Of a DNA stretch of 64,000 nt, positions 1-8,888 are shown piece by piece; position 1 is the first letter of the stretch; each line of letters opens with the position of its first letter. Source of the stretch: Erysipelotrichaceae bacterium (lineage in GTDB: Bacteria > Bacillota_I > Bacilli_A > Erysipelotrichales > Erysipelotrichaceae); assembly GCA_030528645.1 (NCBI GenBank), contig JAUMYM010000005.1, positions 1 to 64,000 of the forward strand, written 5' to 3'. A program made the translations under genes and the position numbers. Below the pieces are notes generated by a model. The model did no database searches. It was given only the letters and a program-made list of their open reading frames with translations, and was not told the DNA's origin.

Positions 1-78
1 CATGATCACGATCATGAAGAATGTTGTTGTCACCATGAACATGATCACAAGCATGAAGAGTGTTGTTGCCACCACCAT
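1..78 (+). repeat. Two-copy 39-bp tandem repeat coding a His/Cys metal-binding segment
   Basis: Bases 1-39 and 40-78 align without gaps at 32 of 39 positions and both begin catgatcac. Each copy encodes 13 residues of the pattern H-D-H-x-H-E-E-C-C-C-H-H-x. Further copies could lie upstream of the window. The repeat looks like a recent in-frame duplication that doubles the number of candidate metal ligands. Confidence 0.8.
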
Positions 79-345
79 GCCGAAGATGTGTTTAAGAGTG
101 TTGGTTTTGAAACGGTCAATAAATATGATAAGTTCCAGTTAAATGAGATTTTATCAAATCTTGATGATTCTATCTTAAGATGTAAGGGAATTGTTTCTGG
201 TGTTGATGGTAATTGGTGGCATTTTGATTATGTACCTGATGAGTTTGAAATTCGTAAAGGTTCTTCAAATTATACGGGTTTAATTACAGTTATTGGAAAA
301 GAGTTTGATGAAAAGAAAGTGAAAGAAATCTTTGGGGTTAAATAA
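1..345 (+). CDS. CobW/COG0523-family GTPase, C-terminal part (5' end outside window)
   Basis: The reading frame is open from base 1 and ends at 343-345, so this is the last 114 codons of a longer gene; the GTG at 88 is internal. The first 26 codons form a His/Cys-rich stretch made of two near-copies (HDHDHEECCCHHE then HDHKHEECCCHHH). The rest matches the CobW C-terminal domain, with LRCKGIV and a NWWHFDYVPDEF stretch. COG0523 proteins are GTP-dependent metal chaperones, often induced by zinc shortage, and His-rich segments commonly bind metal. The GTPase motifs lie outside the window, so activity cannot be judged. The next gene, another CobW-type GTPase, starts on the last base of the stop codon, suggesting translational coupling and a joint role in metal handling. 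Confidence 0.85.
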   Translation, partial: HDHDHEECCCHHEHDHKHEECCCHHHAEDVFKSVGFETVNKYDKFQLNEILSNLDDSILRCKGIVSGVDGNWWHFDYVPDEFEIRKGSSNYTGLITVIGKEFDEKKVKEIFGVK

Positions 346-1280
346 TGCCAGTTTTAGTGTATTTAGTAACGGGATTTTTAGATAGTGGAAAGACCAGTTT
401 GATTAAAGAGACTTTAATGGATAAAGAGTTTAATCATGGTGAAAAAAACTTAATCATTAGTTTTGAACAAGGAGAAGTAGAATACGAAGAAGCATTTTTA
501 AAACAAACCAATAGTGAGGTTGTTTATGTGGATGATGTAGAATTATTTACAGAGGAATTAATGCAAGAATATGATACGGTATATCAACCTAAAACGGTTA
601 TTATTGAGTTTAATGGGTTAAGTAATGTGACAGAGTTTGTTCAACGTAAGATGATTTCGGGATGGATGATTGTACAGGTTTTAACGACCATTGATGCAAG
701 TACATTTAATGTGTATATTGCGAATATGAAATCCATTATTTATGAACAAATACGTTATTCCGATTTAATTATTTGTAATCGTTGTAATGAAGATACCGAT
801 TTGGATTATATGCGTCGTAATCTAAAGGCTTGTAATATGGCTTGTCAGATTGTTTATGAAGATGAACAGAACAACATTATTCCATTTAATCCAAGTAAGC
901 TTGTTTTTAAAGAAGAAGATGGTATTATTCATGTTAAGGATGAAGATTTTGGTTTATGGTATATGGATGCCTTAGATCATCCTGAACATTATGAAAATAA
1001 ACGTATACGTATTAAAGGAATGTATGCTTCTAAGATTGATGGCTATAAAAAATCGTTTGTCTTAGGGCGTTATGCCATGGTATGTTGTGCCGATGATACA
1101 GCTTTAATTGGACTTACGGTAACAGGTGTTAAATTGGATGAGTTGACCTTGCATCAATGGGTTAGTGTAGAAGGTGTGATTCATTTGGTAGAGGCTGAAC
1201 ATGGTAAGGTTTGTGTATTATATGCTGAAAAGATTTATCATGATCATCCAATAGAAAATCCATTTGTGTATTTTAGTTAG
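345..1280 (+). CDS. CobW-like GTPase fused to a YcgQ/TIGR03943-like C-terminal domain
   Basis: 311 residues. The N-terminal half has a COG0523-type P-loop (GFLDSGKTS, about residues 10-18), an EFNGLSN segment where the family usually has E-[ST]-[ST]-G, and NRCNED in place of NKxD. The CxCC metal motif that normally follows the P-loop is absent. From about residue 210 the sequence (HYENKRIRIKGM, FVLGRYAMVCCADD, WVSVEGVI) resembles the C-terminal domain of YcgQ/TIGR03943 proteins, which in other Firmicutes are encoded beside a permease and a CobW protein. I infer a metal-stress GTPase in which these normally separate parts are joined. The ATG overlaps the upstream stop by one base. It may be a regulatory or partner subunit of the first GTPase. 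The GTPase call is solid; the C-terminal call is from motif memory. Confidence 0.75.
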   Translation: MPVLVYLVTGFLDSGKTSLIKETLMDKEFNHGEKNLIISFEQGEVEYEEAFLKQTNSEVVYVDDVELFTEELMQEYDTVYQPKTVIIEFNGLSNVTEFVQRKMISGWMIVQVLTTIDASTFNVYIANMKSIIYEQIRYSDLIICNRCNEDTDLDYMRRNLKACNMACQIVYEDEQNNIIPFNPSKLVFKEEDGIIHVKDEDFGLWYMDALDHPEHYENKRIRIKGMYASKIDGYKKSFVLGRYAMVCCADDTALIGLTVTGVKLDELTLHQWVSVEGVIHLVEAEHGKVCVLYAEKIYHDHPIENPFVYFS

Positions 1281-1281
1281 T

Positions 1282-1773
1282 ATGAAAAGTTGTTTTTATT
1301 ATCGTAGTGAACTTGGTCTTATTGGTATCATGGAATATGATGGTAAGATTGCAGGTGTAATAGTAGATGAATCGTTTGATGATGAAATTGAAGTAGTTGA
1401 AACTTCATTAATACGAGATTGTTATCTACAAATTGTAGAATATTTAGATGGTAAACGTACTGCCTTTGAGTTACCTTTGTATTTAAAAGGAAGTGAATTG
1501 CAGTTAAGTGTTTATCATAGTTTATTGAATATTGCATATGGTCATACATGTAGCTATAAAGAGGTAGCACAGAATTATAAAAAGGATTATAAGGGGTATC
1601 AAGCAGTTGCGCAGATTATATCAAAAAATCCAATTCCGATTATTGTTCCATGTCACAGAGTGATTTACAGTGATCAAACATTGGGAGGTTATGCCTATGG
1701 GCAAGATATAAAGCGTTACTTATTGATGCTAGAGGAAAGAGTGAGTAAGGAAGGATCATTATGTACATTTTAG
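1282..1773 (+). CDS. ogt: Methylated-DNA-protein-cysteine S-methyltransferase (Ogt/MGMT)
   Basis: Suicide DNA-repair enzyme that moves the alkyl group of O6-alkylguanine to its own cysteine. The diagnostic active site PCHRVI follows PIPIIV near residue 125, then LGGYAYG; the helix-turn-helix segment is AYGHTCSYKEVA. Length 163 residues is normal for the short Ogt type. I chose the ATG at 1282, one base after the upstream stop; an in-frame TTG at 1264 lies inside the upstream gene and would add six residues. No clear ribosome binding site is seen, so translation is probably coupled to the GTPase gene. The 3' end overlaps uppP by 13 bases. Confidence 0.93.
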   Translation: MKSCFYYRSELGLIGIMEYDGKIAGVIVDESFDDEIEVVETSLIRDCYLQIVEYLDGKRTAFELPLYLKGSELQLSVYHSLLNIAYGHTCSYKEVAQNYKKDYKGYQAVAQIISKNPIPIIVPCHRVIYSDQTLGGYAYGQDIKRYLLMLEERVSKEGSLCTF

Positions 1774-2597
1774 AGTTAATTAAAGTCATTGTTTTAGGGA
1801 TTGTTCAAGGGATTACAGAGTGGCTACCAATTAGTAGTACAGGGCATTTAATCTTATTAAATAATCTGTTATCGTTAAAGATTTATAGCGATCCAATGAT
1901 GAATAAAGAATTCATAGATATGTTTACAGTAGTCATACAATTAGGTTCTATTTTAGCCGTTTTATTGTTGTATTTTCATAAACTTAATCCATTCTCTCGT
2001 TTTAAAAACACAGCACAGAAGAAAGATACCATCTTATTATGGGTTCATGTCGTGATTGCCGCATTGCCGGCAGCGATTGTTGGGTTATTGTTTGATGATT
2101 TTATTGATGGTGTATTATATAATTCATTAACAGTTTCCATTACTTTAATCGTATATGGTGTTTTATTTATCGTTGTAGAGCAGATGAATAAAAAATCCAC
2201 AATTACGACTTTAAAGACGATGTCTTTTCAAGTAGCATTTATCATCGGTTTATGTCAAATGTTAGCGTTAATACCTGGTACTTCTCGTAGTGGAGCTACC
2301 ATTATCGGAGCTATTTTAATTGGTTGTTCACGTAGTGTGGCAGCAGAGTTTTCCTTCTTTTTAGCTATACCGATGATGTTTGGGGCTAGCTTATTAAAGT
2401 TGGTTAAAATGAAAGTTGCCTTAACGCTAGCTAGTGGATTTGCTTTAATGTTAGGAACGTTTGTGGCTTTTATTGTTTCTGTCTTTGCGATTCGTTTCTT
2501 AATGAAGTTTATTAAGAAGTATGATTTCAAGCCGTTTGGTTACTATCGTATTGTATTGGGGGTTATTGTGCTTATTTCATATTTTTTAGGAGGTTAG
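1761..2597 (+). CDS. uppP: Undecaprenyl-diphosphatase
   Basis: Integral membrane enzyme (278 residues, about eight membrane segments) that converts undecaprenyl diphosphate to the monophosphate, recycling the lipid carrier for peptidoglycan and for the polysaccharides built by the locus further on. The two signature motifs are present: GITEWLPISSTGHL near residue 20 and PGTSRSGATI near residue 175. The ATG is preceded by GGAAGGA at 1749-1755 and overlaps the end of ogt. Loss of UppP-type activity often gives bacitracin sensitivity. Nothing looks unusual in sequence or length. Confidence 0.96.
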   Translation: MYILELIKVIVLGIVQGITEWLPISSTGHLILLNNLLSLKIYSDPMMNKEFIDMFTVVIQLGSILAVLLLYFHKLNPFSRFKNTAQKKDTILLWVHVVIAALPAAIVGLLFDDFIDGVLYNSLTVSITLIVYGVLFIVVEQMNKKSTITTLKTMSFQVAFIIGLCQMLALIPGTSRSGATIIGAILIGCSRSVAAEFSFFLAIPMMFGASLLKLVKMKVALTLASGFALMLGTFVAFIVSVFAIRFLMKFIKKYDFKPFGYYRIVLGVIVLISYFLGG

Positions 2598-2601
2598 TTG
2601 T

Positions 2602-3798
2602 TTGGATATTTTTACAAATTCAAATTATGTTATTTTATTTTTTCAAGGAATTTTATCGTTTTTCTCACCATGTGTGTTGCCTTTGATACCGGTATATGTT
2701 ACATATTTAACTACAGATGCTAGTTATAAGGGAGAAGATGGAACGATTCAATATAAGCAAGGGAAAGTACTATTAACAACTGTATTCTTTATCTTAGGGA
2801 TTAGTAGTATTTTCTTTATTATGGCATTATCAGCATATGCCTTAAGAGAGTTTTTTAAGTATAATCAATTATTGATTAGTATTTTTAGTGGAGTTGTGTT
2901 GATTCTTTTTGGATTGATGCATCTAGGGATATTGAATATATCATTTTTAAATAAGAATTATAAGTTACATACAAAAGTGGAAAAGATGTCACTGTTAAAG
3001 GCATTTTTACTAGGGTTTGCCTTTAGCTTTGGGTGGACACCATGTATTGGTCCTGCTTTATCGGCAGCGATTTTAACAGCTTCAAATACAAGTAGTGCTT
3101 TTGTTGGTAATTTATATATTTTAAGTTATGTGCTAGGTTTTATTATTCCATTTTTATGTTTAGGTATTTTTACAAAGACTGTTTTAGGTATGATTCAAAA
3201 GCATAAACATATTATGAACTATGCAACGAAATTAGGTGGATTTATTATTATCTTCTTAGGAGTTTCGATGATTTATACAGCTGCGATAAAATATCAAGGA
3301 AAACAAGTTGTTATTGATACTGTTGCTCAAAGTGCTTCACAAGAACAAACACAAAAAAAAGAAGAGAAAAAAGTCTATGCGTTGGATTTCGAGTTAGAAG
3401 ATCAATTAGGTAATCTTCATAAGCAAAGTGATTATAAAGGAAAGATTGTATTGTTACAGTTTTATGCTACGTGGTGTCATTATTGTAATCAGGAAGTTCC
3501 GGTTTTAACAAAATGGGCTGAGAATCAAGAAGATGTTCAAGTCTTGTTGGTTGCAAATCCTGGCTTAGGCAATGAAGTAAACAAAGAAGAAATGATTAAG
3601 ATTTTAAAAGAACGTGATATTACATTACCGGTGCTGATGGATGTAGAAGAAAAAATGATTTCTTATTATGGTGTAAAAGCGTATCCGATGACGTTTATGA
3701 TCAATAAAGAAGGAGAAGTAATTGGATATCAGCCTGGCTTATTAAATGAGGATATTATGAATACATTAGTAGAACATACAAGAGGTACTACAAAATAA
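2602..3798 (+). CDS. CcdA-like membrane thiol transporter fused to a TlpA-type thioredoxin domain
   Basis: 398 residues. Residues 1-230 form a six-helix CcdA/DsbD-beta-like domain with the two redox cysteines C24 (FFSPCVLPLIP) and C148 (GWTPCIGPAL). After a charged linker, residues 258-398 are a thioredoxin fold with WCHYC (C292, C295) and the cis-Pro region KAYPMTF. The protein should take electrons from cytoplasmic thioredoxin and deliver them to an extracytoplasmic partner through its own tethered thioredoxin, as in minimal DsbD-like reductases. The TTG start at 2602 is supported by AGGAGG at 2588-2593. A strong hairpin terminator follows the gene. No cytochrome c genes are nearby, so a protein-disulfide role is more likely. 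Confidence 0.9.
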   Translation: MDIFTNSNYVILFFQGILSFFSPCVLPLIPVYVTYLTTDASYKGEDGTIQYKQGKVLLTTVFFILGISSIFFIMALSAYALREFFKYNQLLISIFSGVVLILFGLMHLGILNISFLNKNYKLHTKVEKMSLLKAFLLGFAFSFGWTPCIGPALSAAILTASNTSSAFVGNLYILSYVLGFIIPFLCLGIFTKTVLGMIQKHKHIMNYATKLGGFIIIFLGVSMIYTAAIKYQGKQVVIDTVAQSASQEQTQKKEEKKVYALDFELEDQLGNLHKQSDYKGKIVLLQFYATWCHYCNQEVPVLTKWAENQEDVQVLLVANPGLGNEVNKEEMIKILKERDITLPVLMDVEEKMISYYGVKAYPMTFMINKEGEVIGYQPGLLNEDIMNTLVEHTRGTTK

Positions 3799-3822
3799 AA
3801 GATCGCAAGATCTTTTATTTTT
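3794..3822 (+). terminator. Rho-independent terminator after the ccdA-thioredoxin gene
   Basis: Perfect 11-bp stem AATAAAAGATC / GATCTTTTATT around a GCAA loop, followed by TTT. It overlaps the stop codon of the upstream gene and sits just before the next promoter. Confidence 0.85.
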
Positions 3823-3830
3823 GTTACAAT
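3822..3830 (+). promoter_or_regulatory. Extended -10 promoter TGTTACAAT
   Basis: TG at 3822-3823, one base, then TACAAT at 3825-3830. The start codon lies only 15 bases further on (3846), after GTGGTGATAG. No good -35 is seen because that position falls in the preceding terminator. Confidence 0.55.
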
Positions 3831-3845
3831 GTAGGTGGTGATAGT

Positions 3846-4751
3846 ATGACAACGTTAATAAAACAAGTAAAAGTATTTGATACATTCGAAGAGTGTGATG
3901 TATATGTAGATGATTTAGGTGCAACAACCATTGCACAACGTATTGATTTGGACAGTGATATTTTAATCGATGGCTTTGATTTATATGCATTACCTTCTTT
4001 AATACTTCCATATGTAAAAGAGGATATTAAGGAAGAGGTGTTGATAAAAGGAGGATTTTCTACGGTTTGTAAAGAAGGAGCAATTTCTTCTTTTTATACT
4101 AAGATAAATTATCATAAAATTCTATCTGTTACTTCTTTGGAAGATGTAACTCTTGCCGATTGTTTTTTATTTCGTTTAGATACGCATGAAGATGTTTCTT
4201 CTATTTTACAGGCAATTAAACAGCGCAATGGATTGTTGTTGATGGATTATAATAAAGAGCTATTGGAAGTAAATCGAAGTGTAGGTTGTAGTATGCATAT
4301 CATGGATATTGATGTAAAAGAGATAAAAAACATAAAAGAATATCAAACATTCTTTCCTTTGACATGTGGAGTAAAGATGTCTACACTTTTGAATGAAATA
4401 GCATCATATATAACATGGATCGAAGAACATGTAATTGAGTGTATTCATATTGATGATCACTATGAATATGCCTTTGCACTATTATATACAAAATTAGTGA
4501 ATAAGCGTTATATGTCATTGAAGCAATTGTGTAAGCTTGTTGCTTATAACATAGCGGATATTTTTGGTATGGATGGTGGAGAGTTTATTAATTATCAAGA
4601 AAATGATTTCTTTATGATGAATTGTCACGTTAATGACCGATTATTTTCTAAAGAGTTTATAGTGTTAGATGAATCTTTAGTGAATGAATATGTAAATTGT
4701 CGTATTGTGTATCATTGTATGAAGGGTTTTGTTTTATATAACATAATTTAA
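3846..4751 (+). CDS. Dihydroorotase-like amidohydrolase relative lacking the metal-binding HxH
   Basis: 301 residues against about 425 for class I dihydroorotase. The N-terminus follows the family: KQVKVFDTFEECDVYVDD, then IDGFDLYALPSLI and KEDIKEEVLIKGGFSTV, where the family has GLYVLPGLID-HVHLRxPG-EDI-GGFTTV; the His-x-His that binds metal is missing. The C-terminus is also recognisable: IECIHIDDHYEYAFALLYTKLV (residues 197-218) resembles the DxI-SDHAPH...LPLLYTxLV block with the middle removed, followed by NIADIFGMDGG, the usual NPAxIFGLxxG. The enzyme core is shortened, so it is probably non-catalytic, perhaps a subunit or binding protein. No pyrimidine genes flank it. Family assignment is by motif memory; function unknown. 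Confidence 0.6.
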   Translation: MTTLIKQVKVFDTFEECDVYVDDLGATTIAQRIDLDSDILIDGFDLYALPSLILPYVKEDIKEEVLIKGGFSTVCKEGAISSFYTKINYHKILSVTSLEDVTLADCFLFRLDTHEDVSSILQAIKQRNGLLLMDYNKELLEVNRSVGCSMHIMDIDVKEIKNIKEYQTFFPLTCGVKMSTLLNEIASYITWIEEHVIECIHIDDHYEYAFALLYTKLVNKRYMSLKQLCKLVAYNIADIFGMDGGEFINYQENDFFMMNCHVNDRLFSKEFIVLDESLVNEYVNCRIVYHCMKGFVLYNII

Positions 4752-4752
4752 A

Positions 4753-4776
4753 AAAACAGCGCAAGCTGTTTTATTC
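4753..4776. terminator. Bidirectional terminator between convergent genes
   Basis: Stem AAAACAGC (4753-4760) / GCTGTTTT (4765-4772) with a GCAA loop. Read on the minus strand it is followed by a run of seven T, and on the + strand by TTTTATT. It overlaps the queA-queH stop codon. Confidence 0.85.
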
Positions 4777-6425
4777 GTTATTCATAGAATAGATACATCC
4801 GCAATAGTGTTGGGCGTATAGATTCTTTTCTTTTACAAGTTCATTGCGTCGATCAATACCTTTGTTTTTCTTAAAGTCGGAATATAAGTATTTCACCTTT
4901 GAATATTTTTTTTCAAGGTTTGCTCCAATCTGGTTTAATTTCTGGGAGTCTTTTTGTCTTGAAATGGTCATCACCGTTGTAAAGTAGTCAAAGTTGTGTT
5001 TGGTTGCGTAATTATAGGCTTCATCCATACGCATTGCATAGCAATGAAAACAACGTTTACCGCCTTCTTTTTCATCTTTTAAAGGTTCTAGTTTTTTCGT
5101 ATAAGCAACGTTATCATAGTCAGGAGCTAAAATAGGGATGTCACATTGATATTGTTTGTTGAATTCATCAACATAATAACGTAACTCTTCTAAGCGTTTG
5201 ATGTATTCATTTTCCGGATAGATATTAGAGTTGTTATAGTAAATGGTAATATTAAATTTCTTGATAAGAAATTCAAGAGGAAAGCTGATACAAGGTGCAC
5301 AACAAGCATGTAATAATAGATTTTTCTTTCCTTCAAAACCTTCCATTTCATTGATACATTTTTGATAATAATTGATTTTTGGTTGAGATGATAAAGAATC
5401 TTCGTTGGTTATAAACATACAATCTCCAAAAGAAAAGAAGCGATATTTTTGTTTGATGGCATGTTGATAAGCTTTAAAGATGAAATCTTTTCCGGCGAAA
5501 GAGGAAATCATCATAATGAGTGTGGATTTTGGTAGATGGAAGTTTGTGATAATCGCATCCACTACTTGCCACTTATAGCCTGGATAAATAAAAATATCTG
5601 TATAACCACTACATTCTTTAAAGGTATGGTATTGCTTATATATGGCTTCAATAGTTCTAGTTGATGTTGTGCCTACTGTAATGATGCGTTGTTTATTCTT
5701 TAATGCATGATTTAAAATATCCGCACTCGTTTGATCCATCATATAAAATTCACTATGCATAATGTGTTCTTCGACAACCTCAACGTCAATGGGTTTAAAT
5801 GTGCCAAGACCAACATGTAAGGTTACATCAACAATTTGTACACCTTTTCGTTTTAAAGCATCAAAAATATCATCTGTAAAGTGTAAGCCGGCTGTTGGAG
5901 CTGCGGCACTTCCTAATACTTTGGAATAAACTGTTTGATAGCGTTCTTTATCTTCCAACTTTTCATGGATATATGGAGGTAGTGGAATGTTACCAAGTTC
6001 ATTTAAGATTTCAAAGAAGATGCCTTCGTAGATCATTTTAAATCGACGAAGTCCTTTTTCTAAGACTTCAACACACTGTGCTTTTAAGCGTCCATCTCCA
6101 AACGATACGATCGTATTTAATTTTACCACCTTGGCATTACCAACTAAACATTGCCATATATCTCCATCTTGTTTTAAAAGTAGTAGTTCCACATGGGCAT
6201 TGGTTTCTTCTTTTATACCAAAAAGACGTGCAGGAATCACACGTGTATTGTTGCGGACTAACACATCACCTTTTTTAAAGTAATCGACAATGTTATAGAA
6301 GTGCTTGTCTGCTAGTTTTTTATTTTTTTTATTTACCACTAAGAGTCTTGATGTTTTACGATTTTTTACAGGTGTTTGTGCAATTAACTCTTCAGGTAAA
6401 TGAAAATCAAATTCATCTGTTCTCA

Positions 6426-6426
<1 letters not shown>
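4771..6426 (-). CDS. queA-queH: Fused QueA (tRNA ribosyltransferase-isomerase) and QueH (epoxyqueuosine reductase)
   Basis: 551 residues joining two consecutive steps of queuosine synthesis. Residues 1-340 are QueA: MRTDEFDFHLPEELIAQTP, SAAAPTAGLHFT near 173-184, and the closing FGDCMFIT; it transfers the ribosyl group of SAM to preQ1 in tRNA to make epoxyqueuosine. Residues 368-551 are QueH (DUF208), which reduces epoxyqueuosine to queuosine: HACCAPC (C375, C376, C379), RCFHC (C459, C462) and QHYCGC (C542, C544), fitting its iron-sulfur/metal site. Both halves keep their key residues, so the fusion should be bifunctional. The ATG overlaps the tgt stop by one base, placing tgt first in the operon. 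The two-domain architecture is the notable point. Confidence 0.95.
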
Positions 6427-7610
<1,184 letters not shown>

Positions 7611-7622
7611 CTAGGTGAATGT

Positions 7623-8072
7623 ATGAAGAGTAAAATTTTAAAAATTCGTAATCTTCCGCAAGATAAAACAGTGATGTATACTTTACAGGCAAAGCCATTT
7701 ATTTTTTTAATGACCATGATGATTGTAAGTATTTTTATTGCTATTTTTAATGCGACTAATTTTTTATATGCTATTGTTATTTTCTTAGTAGCGCTATTTG
7801 CGATTGTTTTTATGCCGGATAGTTTGATTTTACAATTTATGAAAGAGTATATGGTCATTTATCATAATTTAAGACGTAATGAGTGTTATTTGGTGTATTA
7901 CGATGAAATTAAGGTGTGGCAATATCAATGGAGTTTGCAAAAAGATTATTTATATTTACAGTTAATGGATGATACAGAGTTTTGTGTGGAGTGTTTTAAT
8001 CGCAGAAAAGTAAAGGCATTTTTAAAGCAATGTTGTCCGAATAAAGAATTAAAGAAGGAGAAGAAAGTATAA
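7623..8072 (+). CDS. Small membrane protein of unknown function
   Basis: 149 residues with two membrane segments at about residues 24-42 and 45-66, followed by a soluble part of alternating hydrophobic strands (YMVIYHNLRR, IKVWQYQWSL, LYLQLMD) that could be a PH-like or YcxB-like small beta domain, ending in a Lys-rich tail. No catalytic motif is seen. The ATG was chosen because AGGTGA precedes it and because the earlier in-frame ATG lies in the -10 box. The ArsR-type regulator gene starts on the last base of its stop codon, so the two are probably co-translated; the membrane protein may be a target of that regulator. Function not recognised. Confidence 0.7.
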   Translation: MKSKILKIRNLPQDKTVMYTLQAKPFIFLMTMMIVSIFIAIFNATNFLYAIVIFLVALFAIVFMPDSLILQFMKEYMVIYHNLRRNECYLVYYDEIKVWQYQWSLQKDYLYLQLMDDTEFCVECFNRRKVKAFLKQCCPNKELKKEKKV

Positions 8073-8368
8073 TGGATATTATGAATTTAGTAGATGAAGA
8101 ATATCAAGATTTGTCACTATTGTTTAAAATGTTTTCAGATAAAACAAGATTAAAAATCTTAGTGTCTTTAGTCAATGCCTCTTTATCTGTCAATGCTTTA
8201 GCGGAATTGTTGGATATGAGTCAAAGTGCCATTTCACATCAACTTGCAACTTTAAAACAAATGCGCTTAGTTCGTTATCTGAAAAAAGGCAAACAAGTTT
8301 ACTACTCTCTTGCAGATGAACATGTTGTGTCTATTATTAAGATGGCATATGAACATATTTTAGAATGA
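8072..8368 (+). CDS. ArsR/SmtB-family metal-responsive repressor
   Basis: 98-residue winged-helix protein. The recognition helix region reads LAELLDMSQSAISHQLATLKQ and the wing LVRYLKKGKQVYYSL. The C-terminal helix DEHVVSIIKMAYEHILE lines up with the alpha-5 zinc site of SmtB and CzrA (Asp, His, His, Glu/His in the same register), and no alpha-3 cysteine pair (ArsR/CadC type) is present, so zinc or a similar metal is the likely ligand. Metal binding would release DNA. It overlaps the membrane-protein gene by one base and may regulate that gene and itself; the CobW genes at the window start are other candidates. The ligand is inference. Confidence 0.85.
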   Translation: MDIMNLVDEEYQDLSLLFKMFSDKTRLKILVSLVNASLSVNALAELLDMSQSAISHQLATLKQMRLVRYLKKGKQVYYSLADEHVVSIIKMAYEHILE

Positions 8369-8373
8369 TGTAA

Positions 8374-8411
8374 ATTCTTACATTTTATGTAAAATAAAGT
8401 TTTTGTTTACA
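8374..8411 (+). promoter_or_regulatory. Inverted repeats downstream of the ArsR gene, possible operator or weak terminator
   Basis: ATGTAA-ATTC-TTACAT followed by TTT, then a wider pair ATGTAAA ... TTTACAT overlapping the -35 of the next promoter. They could be a weak terminator, a repressor site, or chance in AT-rich DNA. Confidence 0.3.
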
Positions 8412-8434
8412 TTTCTTTGTTTCTTTGGTATTAT
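8406..8434 (+). promoter_or_regulatory. Promoter: TTTACA, 17 bases, TATTAT with TG extension
   Basis: A -35 box TTTACA (8406-8411) and a -10 TATTAT (8429-8434) with 17-base spacing; TGG precedes the -10. It faces the pyrophosphatase-like gene starting at 8463. Confidence 0.65.
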
Positions 8435-8462
8435 TTTAGTGCTGTAAAGGAAGAAACAAGGA

Positions 8463-8849
8463 ATGAATAAATTTGAAAATAATGCTTATTTTTGGCAAAA
8501 AATTGATACGTTATGTCTCTCTGGAGATTTTGTTTTAAAGAATGTAAAAGGAAGTATGGATGCACATTATCATAACTTAGTATTTCCTTGTGATTTTGGC
8601 TATCTTCAAGATAGTTCTAAAAATGAAGTAGCAATGATCGCATGTTTTAAAGGAACAAAGGGATTACAATGTGAAAGTTGTATTGTGAGTGTTGATATTT
8701 TAAAGGGTTCTTTAAATGTAATGCTTCTTCTTGGTGTCAGTGATCAAGAGGAAGATGAAATTTTACGTTTTTTAAATCAAACAGATTTTCAAAAAACAGT
8801 GTTAATTCGTAAAGGGAATGAAATACCAAATTGGTCATGGTCAGAATAA
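8463..8849 (+). CDS. Small protein distantly like short inorganic pyrophosphatases
   Basis: 128 residues. The segment KGSMDAHYHNLVFPCDFGYL recalls the LGSxHPxHxxxxYPxNYGYxxG block of short clostridial pyrophosphatase-family proteins, and the C-terminal EEDEILRFLNQTDFQ recalls their last helix. The acidic cluster normally found after the first block (DGEExDAYxLG) is replaced by an uncharged stretch, so catalysis is doubtful. It has its own promoter and terminator, so it is probably monocistronic. If the assignment is wrong it is simply a small soluble protein of unknown function. Confidence 0.45.
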   Translation: MNKFENNAYFWQKIDTLCLSGDFVLKNVKGSMDAHYHNLVFPCDFGYLQDSSKNEVAMIACFKGTKGLQCESCIVSVDILKGSLNVMLLLGVSDQEEDEILRFLNQTDFQKTVLIRKGNEIPNWSWSE

Positions 8850-8872
8850 GTTAAGTGTTTTAACTTATTTTC
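8845..8872 (+). terminator. Terminator after the pyrophosphatase-like gene
   Basis: Perfect 10-bp stem AATAAGTTAA / TTAACTTATT with a GTGT loop and a TTTC tail. The stem is nearly all A-T, so strength is uncertain. It overlaps the stop codon. Confidence 0.6.
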
Positions 8873-8888
8873 TTTTTTAGGAGGTTAT

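Noticed and set aside
88-345. GTG at 88 as the start of a separate 85-residue gene
   Set aside because: The frame is open from base 1 and the preceding His/Cys-rich codons continue the CobW protein, so 88 is internal.
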